Source: Methylobacterium pseudosasicola (GTDB lineage: Bacteria > Pseudomonadota > Alphaproteobacteria > Rhizobiales > Beijerinckiaceae). From it: a DNA stretch of 62,646 nt. Of the stretch, positions 1 through 7,277 are shown one piece after another. The notes under the pieces are model-generated. The model had not been told where the DNA came from. It searched no databases and was given only the letters and a program-made list of their open reading frames with translations. Position numbers and translations under genes: made by a program. The stretch covers positions 1-62,646 of the forward strand of contig NZ_FOTK01000037.1 of the NCBI RefSeq assembly GCF_900114535.1, given 5' to 3'. Within the stretch, counting starts at the first letter, position 1, and every line of letters starts with the position of its first letter.

Positions 1-309
1 GGCGTCGGAGCCAAGACGGCTTACATCGCTCCAGGCTCACCATGGGAGAATGGCTACGTCGAAAGCTTCAACGCACGGATTCGTGACGAACTTCTAAACG
101 GCGAAATCTTCTACACACTCAGGGAGGCGCAGATCGTGATCGAAAGCTGGAGGCGGCACTACAACACCGTACGCCCGCACGCCTCACTGGGATACCGGCC
201 GCCGGCACCGGAAGTGTTCATGCCAGCCTTCACCGCTTGGCCGGCTGCGCTCGCCCGACCAGCTCCGCCGGCCAAGCTACCCGTGGTGGAGCGGCCAACC
301 GTGCACTAA
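1..309 (+). CDS. IS3-family transposase OrfB, C-terminal part (partial)
   Basis: The frame is open from the first base to a TAA at 307-309 and encodes about 102 residues of the DDE integrase core. The segment SPWENGYVESFNARIRDELL and the later YNTVRPHASLGY are hallmark IS3-family OrfB motifs; the E of ENGYVESFN is the third catalytic acid of the DDE triad. After the usual end (PPAPE) there is an Ala/Pro-rich tail. The first two catalytic aspartates and OrfA are outside the window, so activity cannot be judged. Confidence 0.9.
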   Translation, partial: GVGAKTAYIAPGSPWENGYVESFNARIRDELLNGEIFYTLREAQIVIESWRRHYNTVRPHASLGYRPPAPEVFMPAFTAWPAALARPAPPAKLPVVERPTVH

Positions 310-343
310 CTTTAACCTTGGACCACCCCGTGGGGGCCGATCA
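1..343 (+). mobile_element. 3' part of an IS3-family insertion sequence
   Basis: Right-hand end of an insertion sequence whose left part lies outside the window. It holds the end of an OrfB-type transposase, followed by a likely terminal inverted repeat; read on the minus strand the tip is TGATCGGCCCCCACGGGG, which begins with the TG typical of IS3-family ends and would place the border near 343. The insertion cuts a minus-strand gene that reads in from the right. Target-site duplication cannot be checked because the other end is not visible. Confidence 0.75.
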
Positions 344-678
344 GACGTGCTCTCCCTTTGGCCTACGGGACCATCAGGTTCGACATAGGGCTTTGGAGTA
401 GGCGGCTGATCAATTAAAGCGGTGGCGGATGGTGCTGAGCCTGTAGGCGTCTTCTCCATCATACCCGAATTGGTAGGCGCTCCCGGTGTGATGGTGCGGA
501 TGGGTTGCCCCTTCGCATCAAGTCCGGTTCGTTCCTGCTTGGATAGGGGAACGACCGGTGATACCCGCTTTTCCTGTGCCACCTGCGGTCGAGGGCCATA
601 TCCGATCCATAGCGAAGTCAGAACGACCGATGCCACCGCAAGACCGGCGCTAAGGAACAGCGTGGATCGAAACATCAT
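277..678 (-). pseudogene. Small membrane-anchored protein truncated by the IS
   Basis: The start at 678 (MMFRSTLFLSAGLAV) follows a good GAGGGG ribosome site. The first ~25 residues are a signal-anchor or signal peptide, then a Pro/Gly/Thr-rich, probably extracytoplasmic, stretch. The reading frame crosses the likely IS border near 343 and stops at 277 inside IS sequence, so about the last 22 residues are IS-encoded and the native C-terminus is lost. I do not recognise the family. Whether the hybrid protein is made or stable is unknown. Confidence 0.5.
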
Positions 679-905
679 CACCCCTCGTTCGGATCGCACT
701 TCCGCTGCCCAAGGGTCATGGCATATTCGGGGCATGGTGGAGGATAGGGCTGGAACTGCTCTGAGCCGTCAACGTCCACCTGTAATGGCTAGTTGCCCTT
801 TCGCCACATCACAAAATTGCCCGCGAATTTAGAGCGCAAACCGTTCTCTATAACAGCAATATGAATTGGATGCGGGGCACCTTTGCCGCGATGCCCCTTA
901 GCCTA

Positions 906-1304
906 TCAAGCTGCCAAAGTCATCTTACAATCGTCCTCACGGCGATCGTCGGCGATGTATACGGTCAAGTTATTATAATCAGCACTTGCTTCGGCCTGGT
1001 CAATAGCTGAAAGGCACCGGCAATGCTGCAACGCCTCCACGATGGTAGTCTTATGATCCTCATAGATCTTTCCGTAGGTATCCATACTCCAGTCAAATTC
1101 GTTTAGAGCATCTTCGATAAAGCACATGATGTGCTTGTAATTGTCCGACTTATCACCCGCAGAGATCCGTGACCGAAATGAGGCCTCCTCAATACCCCTC
1201 AGCAGCATCTTACGCAGAACATAGCTATAATCGCTACTTGTTCCGTTGCGCGCTAGAAGGAAATCGGTGCGGATAAAATCGTAATTGGTGTCTATCATAG
1301 TCAT
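906..1304 (-). CDS. Hypothetical protein, 132 residues
   Basis: ATG at 1304 is preceded by AAAAAGG six bases upstream, which supports this start. The protein is rich in Asp, Tyr and charged residues, has no membrane segment or signal peptide, and looks soluble and mostly helical. It has a few scattered cysteines but no clear zinc motif. It lies 92 bp downstream of, and in the same direction as, the helicase-primase-like gene, in the same lower-GC DNA, so the two may be co-transcribed. Family not recognised; a role in replication or control of the integrated element is only a guess from position. Confidence 0.6.
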   Translation of the reverse strand: MTMIDTNYDFIRTDFLLARNGTSSDYSYVLRKMLLRGIEEASFRSRISAGDKSDNYKHIMCFIEDALNEFDWSMDTYGKIYEDHKTTIVEALQHCRCLSAIDQAEASADYNNLTVYIADDRREDDCKMTLAA

Positions 1305-1396
1305 AATGCCTTTTTGATTCGAAAATTTTCTTTGGTAGGTGGATCCGGCAGCTTTGCTGTCTTAGAAATTTCGGACCCCTGTTCGCTTTGATGAAA

Positions 1397-3793
1397 TTAA
1401 TGCTTCACTTTTTTCAAAAGATCTTGTACTTGCTTTCTCCTATCGTTGGGTGAAGTTGATTGAGTAGCGGCGTTCAAAAGGCGCCATTGGATTTCGTGAT
1501 AAGGAATTTTTGCTTGTCTAAGGGCGATATAGAGGGTGAAGATACCCGCGTCACCGTTGCCTTTGGAACGGCCAAAAGTTTCCCATCGGTTTGTTGCTTC
1601 TACTATGATTAATTCCTGCTCCTGGGTAAGCGCAGCATCTTGATTATTGTAGTTGAACGGAGGAAGATCGTAGAAGTCATCATCGCCTTGAAACCATGAA
1701 CGCTGATCTAGCCACGCATCTACGTTCAATGGCTCTTTCCCCTTCGTCAGATCGTGGAAGAACGATTCCTTGCCACTTTGCGTTTGACATGGAAGGATTG
1801 ACAGCAGCGATGGATTAGGCCGGCAGTCGATACCATCAAAGGAACGATTGAAGCTTGCGCTTGGCTTTGCGTTCCGCTTGCCGTTGATCCAACCCTGATT
1901 TTTAAGACTATACCTTACCTCATGATAAATTGCAACACTTTCTTCGAAATACATCGGCCTATCTGTAGGAATATAGATCCTATAACGCGGCTCTTGCTTT
2001 GTGTGTCGAAACGTATTGAAGGCAACAAATTGGATATGAGGGAAAGCACGTTCGAATTGTTTGACCGTCATGTCCCCAAGCTCAATGTCGATCCATATTC
2101 CCCTGCACAAAGCTACATTCTTTGTGTGCCGCGTATTCTCTGATGATCTCCTTGGATCGAATAAGGCACCGGAAATACATGGGATGTCGTCTTTTGACTT
2201 GTACGAATTAGTTGATAACTGCTTCAACCAACTGACAAACCTTCTTTCGTTCATAGTTACATTCTGCGGCTCTTTATCAAAGTAATTATGGAAATAAGAA
2301 CCGCGATAGTTACGGACAAAATTACCTATAGACCTTAAAGTACTTTTGTCCGATGTGTCATGGAACACGACATCCCGAAGAAATTCAGGTCCCAAATCAC
2401 CGACGAAGTCGGCGCTCCGCGCTAACTGCTCTTTCTTCCGTTCCTCGTACTTATGCCTTCGGTTTTGATTACCGTTATAGACTTTTGGTCGTCCCACCTT
2501 CCGTTCTGGTAACGGAGTGAGACCCAGCGGCTTGATGACTGATCCTGGAAAGCGTTCTGACAACAGGTCCGCATCTCGCTTACAGGCTACCACCCATCGA
2601 GCTTCTTCACCAACATCCCCTTTCCGTATTGCAGTTCTCATAAAGGCTTGATACAGATTCAGGTTCATAGCCCGTTCCTGCATCTCTTTTTCGAACCACG
2701 CAACCTTGCTCAGAAAGTCAGATTGACCCGGATCATAATTATAAGCAGGTAAGATGATTGCGTGCCTGATGTGACTATAGGTATTCAGTCCAGCACATCC
2801 CGGAGGTAGCATAGGGCCTTCTTGTCTCAGGATGCTTGTTTCCTCGCGATCCTTGTTTTCAAGCCATAGGTAGGGCTCACCACGCATCAATTCGCGAGCC
2901 TTTTCCCATAACTCATTGTTCCCACTCTTCTCTAGTCGGTTGCGAAGCGCCTTGGAATTCCTGCCATCGTAACCGTAATAGATCTGAAGATTGGGGCTAT
3001 GGTGGTGCTCACGTCGGATCACCGATGATGAAATTTCGCTATCTTCAATCCAGTTCACTCCTAGTCTTTTCCAATAATTAAAGGCTAGCGTGTCCTCGAA
3101 ATTCGCAGATGCAAATGTTACCTGCTCAAATCCAAGAAATTTATCAGGTTTCCGCAATGAGTATATTGTGAGTTGACCCTCCTGTTTCCTCCCCTCAACA
3201 AGATCGGTGAATTGCTTTATCTTGACGTAACTATCGTAGTTCTCGTCAAGAAGGACCGACCCGAAATCGCGGACCAAAGCCCAAGCTGCATCATTATTCT
3301 TGTTTTCAACTACTGTTCGCAATCGGCCTGTATCAGTTACAGTAACACGCCCATATGTCGAGCCGGTACTTATTATCGCCATATGATCGGTGATAATCCC
3401 GTGGTTCTCTGGAAGGTTCACCGTGTTGGTTTCAAATACCGATATGTTTTCGTCAAAGAAGACTCGCCAACTAGCTTTCCGCGCGAAGTATGGAAGATAG
3501 TCGAAACACTGATGCGTGATTATTAGGATCTGGCCGTTAGGCTTGCACGTGTCGAGATAAGCCCTGACCCGATTGGTCACAGCACCTTCGCCGCCATCGT
3601 CCCTGTGGAACACATTAAGCTTACAGTTGTCGTCCTGTTCTTCTAATAATCGACGAACTTCTTCCGCCAGCACTAGCGTCGGAACGCAGATGGCTGTATT
3701 TCTTCCGGTTTTCGACCGGTGAATCGCGGCTCTGATTATAGAAAACGTTTTTCCTCCGCCAGCTATAGTACTGGCGTAATTAAGTGTGCTCAA
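1397..3793 (-). CDS. Helicase / primase-polymerase-like fusion protein of a mobile element
   Basis: 798 residues. N-terminal half resembles an SF2-type helicase: Walker A AGGGKT at 11-16, DEAD-like VFFDEN at 111-116, a TFASAN motif-III-like segment at 226-231, and QAFMRTAIR at 382-390 resembling arginine-finger motif VI. After a basic linker (about 430-460) the C-terminal half has features of an archaeo-eukaryotic primase (AEP) domain: WIDIE at 567-571 as the metal-binding motif I, a His at 597 followed by RYRIYIP, and FDGID at 652-656 as a possible third acid. The tail (about 725-798, GDAGIFTLYIALRQ) resembles a PriCT domain. The start must be TTG, because an in-frame TAA lies five codons upstream and Walker A begins only 11 residues in. 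Likely role: replication of the integrated element. The AEP assignment is by motif and less sure than the helicase. Confidence 0.7.
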   Translation of the reverse strand: MSTLNYASTIAGGGKTFSIIRAAIHRSKTGRNTAICVPTLVLAEEVRRLLEEQDDNCKLNVFHRDDGGEGAVTNRVRAYLDTCKPNGQILIITHQCFDYLPYFARKASWRVFFDENISVFETNTVNLPENHGIITDHMAIISTGSTYGRVTVTDTGRLRTVVENKNNDAAWALVRDFGSVLLDENYDSYVKIKQFTDLVEGRKQEGQLTIYSLRKPDKFLGFEQVTFASANFEDTLAFNYWKRLGVNWIEDSEISSSVIRREHHHSPNLQIYYGYDGRNSKALRNRLEKSGNNELWEKARELMRGEPYLWLENKDREETSILRQEGPMLPPGCAGLNTYSHIRHAIILPAYNYDPGQSDFLSKVAWFEKEMQERAMNLNLYQAFMRTAIRKGDVGEEARWVVACKRDADLLSERFPGSVIKPLGLTPLPERKVGRPKVYNGNQNRRHKYEERKKEQLARSADFVGDLGPEFLRDVVFHDTSDKSTLRSIGNFVRNYRGSYFHNYFDKEPQNVTMNERRFVSWLKQLSTNSYKSKDDIPCISGALFDPRRSSENTRHTKNVALCRGIWIDIELGDMTVKQFERAFPHIQFVAFNTFRHTKQEPRYRIYIPTDRPMYFEESVAIYHEVRYSLKNQGWINGKRNAKPSASFNRSFDGIDCRPNPSLLSILPCQTQSGKESFFHDLTKGKEPLNVDAWLDQRSWFQGDDDFYDLPPFNYNNQDAALTQEQELIIVEATNRWETFGRSKGNGDAGIFTLYIALRQAKIPYHEIQWRLLNAATQSTSPNDRRKQVQDLLKKVKH

Positions 3794-3827
3794 AATGCTA
3801 GACTCTTATAAAAGGCAGCCCATTTCT

Positions 3828-3847
3828 TCGATTGAAATTCAAATCGA
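3828..3847. promoter_or_regulatory. Imperfect palindrome upstream of the helicase-primase gene
   Basis: TCGATT at 3828-3833 and AATCGA at 3842-3847 form inverted arms, with GAA/TTC continuing the symmetry apart from one bulged base. It lies 35 bp upstream of the TTG start of the minus-strand helicase-primase gene, a reasonable place for an operator or replication-protein binding site. Function is inferred from position only. Confidence 0.3.
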
Positions 3848-4469
3848 GTAGGATGCCGAATGAAATCTGTTCGCGCTATAGCTTGAACGGTGAATTTAAT
3901 ATTATAGTGCGGCACAACCGTCACGCCGAGACAGGCGTAAATGCAAGTTGACCGCAACAACCAAATGACAGCGGTAATGACTGAATTTAAGAGTTGATCA
4001 CGTTTTTGAATGTATACTAAAGATATGATGCGTCAGTTGCTAAAGTATTGGTGATATTGCTTCTTTCAATTCGTCAATGTATCAGCCCTATTAATGCATG
4101 CATCGTCGCCCACCTACGATGAGGCGGCGCCCAGACAATCTTGATGTAAGGTGAAGATAACGCCCGCATACACTGCAGGGCGAACGCTGTTACCCCATCC
4201 CTTGGGTTTCAAACGTATGCCTTAAACGTAGGCCGCGGTCAAGCGCCATTTACCTTTGAGTAACCAGTTCCTGTCGCGATTCGCCGCTTCACGCAGTTTG
4301 GCCGTCAAGACACCTACGCCGATCAAACCAACATTATTGATAAATGTCGCATAACGGTCACACTCACTATCTAGGCGATGTGCTTAGGTTCAGTTGACGA
4401 TCACATAAAGCTCTCGCACAATACGGTCCCTCGGTTGTCGTTCTGAAAATTCGCTCCTCTGTAATCGAC

Positions 4470-4524
4470 GGTGAAACAGCGGTAGTTCAACCGTATATCG
4501 GGAGTTCGATCCTCTCCACCGGAA
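4470..4524 (+). other. tRNA 3'-half-like fragment, possible attachment-site remnant
   Basis: GGGAG at 4500-4504, loop TTCGATC at 4505-4511 and CTCTC at 4512-4516 make a correct 5-bp/7-nt T-arm (one G-U), followed by CACCGGA and A where an acceptor strand and discriminator base would be. CGGTG at 4469-4473 can pair with CACCG, but only about 26 bases lie between the strands and there is no anticodon arm, so this is not a whole tRNA. It sits downstream of the integrase gene, where tRNA-derived att sites often lie. Confidence 0.3.
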
Positions 4525-4639
4525 CCTGAATGCCTCCGACTGGGGGAAAGTATTGCAAGGACTAATGGGTTTACATAACTCGTCTCAGTCGCTGCTGACG
4601 TTGCAGCTTGGTCTTAAATTCAAAGGAAATCCGGCATCA

Positions 4640-4671
4640 GCGACAAGAAATGTTTAATCATTTCTTGTCGC
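4640..4671. terminator. Perfect 13-bp inverted repeat after the integrase gene
   Basis: GCGACAAGAAATG (4640-4652), a 6-base TTTAAT loop, and its exact complement (4659-4671). It starts 9 bases past the stop codon of the minus-strand integrase, so it could end that transcript. There is no T-run, so it is not a classic intrinsic terminator; an integrase or excisionase binding site is an alternative. Confidence 0.45.
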
Positions 4672-4680
4672 ATGGCTGTT

Positions 4681-5688
4681 TTACGAATCCTTATTAAAGA
4701 GCATAGCGAGTTTGGCGGCAACATTTGCGGGCTTGATATGGGTATACCTTCTTAGCATTTGGTAGTCCCTGTGGCCCGAGATCATTGCAACCTCGGGAAC
4801 GCTGAGGCCATATTCGAAATGTCGAGAAATGCCTTCATGTCGTAGATCATGCCATCGAAGGTTCCGAATCCCGGCGGCCTTTAGCAACTCTACCCACCAA
4901 GAATTTAGAGTGAAGTAATTTACAGTGATGATATTATTGTTGTTGTCAGTCCTTACTATTGATTTAATAATATTTATTGCCTTTGGAGTAAGTGGGATCG
5001 TCCTTGGGTATTCATTCTTTGTTTTCGGTATGTGGAGTGTTGATTGACTGAAATCAACATCTGTCCATTTAGCATTAAGAAGCTCCCCCTTTCTCATTGC
5101 TGTTTCGATTGCTAGCTCAATAATATGTAGCATAGACCTCCTGCCTCTCTGGCGATCACTTTCGACAATCCGGTTCCATTCTTCCTGTGAAATGCGTCGC
5201 TCTCTACTGTTTCTAACTTTTGGTTTCCGCGCACTCTTAAAAGCGTTTGTTGGCAGACGAATACCCCATTCGCCTTGGGCGGTAGTCATACAATGAGACC
5301 CAATAGAGAGTTCTCTTACAACCGTCGCAGGTTTCACGGATTTCAATCTCTGATCTCTGTAACGAGCGATATCACCCTCACACAAATCTTCGATACGGAT
5401 GTTGTATATATCGGACCGCTGAAATCGTCTAAGTATTGAACATTCTCTACTATACCAAGGTCTCTTAGAAAGCACCTCTATATAGTACCGCTCCAGCAAT
5501 GAACCTACAGTTTCCTGATTTGTGCAATCTTTATTGTGCGATACTGGATTGTTGTATTTTTCGACCTCGGTAGTCTTAGACCATATAGTTGCTTCGGTCT
5601 TTGTCTTAAATGTTCGCGTTACAGACTGCGATCCTTTGATGCGTATTTGCACCTGGAATTTTCCATTCCTTTTCCTGATCGTCGCCAT
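4681..5688 (-). CDS. Tyrosine recombinase / integrase
   Basis: Phage-type site-specific recombinase. An upstream in-frame ATG would give 348 residues; the start at 5688 (MATIRKRNGKF, 335 residues) is preferred because GAGG lies just upstream and MATIRKR is a common integrase N-terminus. Using 348-residue numbering, the catalytic set is visible: R212 (TAMRKGEL), a beta-hairpin Lys near 235-237, H293-x-x-R296 (HDLRH), H319 (SGHRDY) and nucleophile Y328. An N-terminal AP2-like arm-binding segment and a SAM-like core-binding domain fit residues 15-170. Lower-GC codon use marks it as acquired. It lies next to the interrupted motB, so it probably catalysed that integration. Confidence 0.92.
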   Translation of the reverse strand: MATIRKRNGKFQVQIRIKGSQSVTRTFKTKTEATIWSKTTEVEKYNNPVSHNKDCTNQETVGSLLERYYIEVLSKRPWYSRECSILRRFQRSDIYNIRIEDLCEGDIARYRDQRLKSVKPATVVRELSIGSHCMTTAQGEWGIRLPTNAFKSARKPKVRNSRERRISQEEWNRIVESDRQRGRRSMLHIIELAIETAMRKGELLNAKWTDVDFSQSTLHIPKTKNEYPRTIPLTPKAINIIKSIVRTDNNNNIITVNYFTLNSWWVELLKAAGIRNLRWHDLRHEGISRHFEYGLSVPEVAMISGHRDYQMLRRYTHIKPANVAAKLAMLFNKDS

Positions 5689-5844
5689 CGTCATCCTCAT
5701 TGTGCCCGTCATTGTGCCCGAACGCATGAATCAAAGGCTTCCGATAGGCTTCGATGGCGTTTGAACGACCGACAAACCATTGTTTTACAATGGCTTTTCC
5801 ATCAACTAGCGTGAGGGAGACGCATAGCAGCGCGATTGCCTAGT

Positions 5845-5997
5845 ATGGCCTCCTACATGCTGACGCGGGCCGGCATCGACGAGGCCCGGATCGCGCGGAT
5901 CGAGGGCGCCGCCGACCGGATGCCGCGGAACACCGCGGATCCGAAGGCCCCCGAGAACCGCCGGATCGAGATTCTCCTGCAGGGCGCTCCCGGATGA
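5845..5997 (+). pseudogene. motB: motB 3' remnant, interrupted by the integrated element
   Basis: The last 50 codons of a MotB-type OmpA domain: ASYMLTRAGIDEARI, GAADRMPRN, then APENRRIEILL, the conserved end of the peptidoglycan-binding stator domain. Upstream the frame meets a stop at 5812-5814 and the sequence becomes element-like, so the membrane anchor and most of the OmpA domain are missing here. The stop overlaps the motC start (ATGA), the normal operon arrangement. The fragment could not anchor a stator alone; a second motB elsewhere would be needed for motility. Confidence 0.7.
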
Positions 5998-7277
5998 GGC
6001 GGCTCACGCAGATCGCTCTCGGCGTACTTCTCGCCCTCTGTCCATACCCGGTCGCTGCAAACCCGGAGCCGCAGACGGCTGCGGAGGCGGCTCCGCAGGC
6101 GGCGGCGCCCCCGGCATCCGAAGCTTTGCCGACGACGGCCCCGACCGCCGACCTGAAGGACCGGAAGAGCGGTCCTGTCGAGTGGGTGCGCACGCTACAA
6201 TTGCTGCAGGATCGGATCGCCGCAGGATCCCTGGCGGCGCATAAGAGCCAACCCATCCTGATAGCCCGGATCGAGGGCGATCTCCTGAATGCGGCGCCGG
6301 AGGTCTGGACCGATCGGCACAACGTGCAGGCGGCCATCGTCTTCGCCCTCAGCGGCGGCGGCCCGGCGATCCTGCGGCGCCTGACCAAGCAGGACAGCCC
6401 CGAAACGCCCGAGACGGATCTTGCACGCGGCGCGCTGGCCTATATCGACGGCCAGGAGGCCGAGGCAGGCCGCCTGCTCAGAAATGTCGACACGGCGGCC
6501 CTGCCGACGACGCTCGCCGGGGCGATCGCCCTCACGCAGGCCGCCCTCACGGTGACCGAGAACCCGGTCCGCGCGATCGCCCTCCTCGATCGGGTCCGGT
6601 TGCTGATGCCAGGAACCCTCGTCGAGGAAGGCGCGCTCCGGCGCGAGATCTTCGCCCTCGGGCAGGGCGGCGACCTAAAGAAATTCGAGGTCCTGGCGAT
6701 CCAGTACCTGCGCCGGTTTCAGCACTCGATCTACGCGGGCAATTTCCGGCAGCGCTTCGCATACCAGCTGACACAGCTTGATTTCGGTCGGGATGAGACC
6801 CGTTTCGCGTCCTTCACCCGGATCATGAACGAACTCGCCCCCGAGAGTCGGCGGGACCTCTACCTGCTGATCGCCCGGACGGCGGTCCAGGCGGGCAAGA
6901 CCAACGCGGCCCTCATGGCGTCCGATAAGGCGCTGGTGCTCTGCGCCCCGGAAAGCCCGGAGGCGACCCAGGCCCAGCTCTACCGCGCGGCCGCCGAGAT
7001 CGTGACCTTGGCGACATTCCAGACGGCCCTGCGGAAGCTGCAGGCCGTCGACAGGGCCAAGCTACCCGCGCACGACGTCCAACTCCTCGACGCGGCTTTG
7101 TCGATGGCCGAGCAGATCGGACGCGGGCTGGCCCGCACGCCCGCGCAGCCGGATGCCGAGGCGTCGAAGCGCACGCAGGCTCAGACGGTAGCCGCCGACG
7201 AGCCCGGCAGCCTGATTCCCAAGGCCGAAGCCATGATCGGCCAGGTCGATCAACTCCTTCGGAAATCCAACCCATGA
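5994..7277 (+). CDS. motC: Chemotaxis/motility protein MotC
   Basis: 427 residues with a signal peptide (MRRLTQIALGVLLALCPYPVAAN), so periplasmic. Then a low-complexity Ala/Pro linker and a long helical-repeat body (about 65-380). Rhizobial MotC is a periplasmic protein that works with MotB in flagellar rotation. Identification rests on gene order (motB-motC-motD with ATGA overlaps on both sides), length, export signal and overall resemblance. With motB cut just upstream, this gene may have lost its native promoter and now depend on readthrough from the element or an internal start. Confidence 0.75.
   Translation: MRRLTQIALGVLLALCPYPVAANPEPQTAAEAAPQAAAPPASEALPTTAPTADLKDRKSGPVEWVRTLQLLQDRIAAGSLAAHKSQPILIARIEGDLLNAAPEVWTDRHNVQAAIVFALSGGGPAILRRLTKQDSPETPETDLARGALAYIDGQEAEAGRLLRNVDTAALPTTLAGAIALTQAALTVTENPVRAIALLDRVRLLMPGTLVEEGALRREIFALGQGGDLKKFEVLAIQYLRRFQHSIYAGNFRQRFAYQLTQLDFGRDETRFASFTRIMNELAPESRRDLYLLIARTAVQAGKTNAALMASDKALVLCAPESPEATQAQLYRAAAEIVTLATFQTALRKLQAVDRAKLPAHDVQLLDAALSMAEQIGRGLARTPAQPDAEASKRTQAQTVAADEPGSLIPKAEAMIGQVDQLLRKSNP

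Larger units (their letters stand above)
3794..4680. other. 890-bp non-coding stretch of the integrated element
   Basis: No convincing gene on either strand. Base composition is markedly lower in GC than the chromosome to the right. Visible structures are the palindrome at 3828-3847, a tRNA-3'-end-like segment around 4480-4523 and a perfect dyad at 4640-4671. I saw no iteron array. It separates the replication-like gene from the integrase and could hold their promoters, an origin or an attachment site. Confidence 0.5.
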
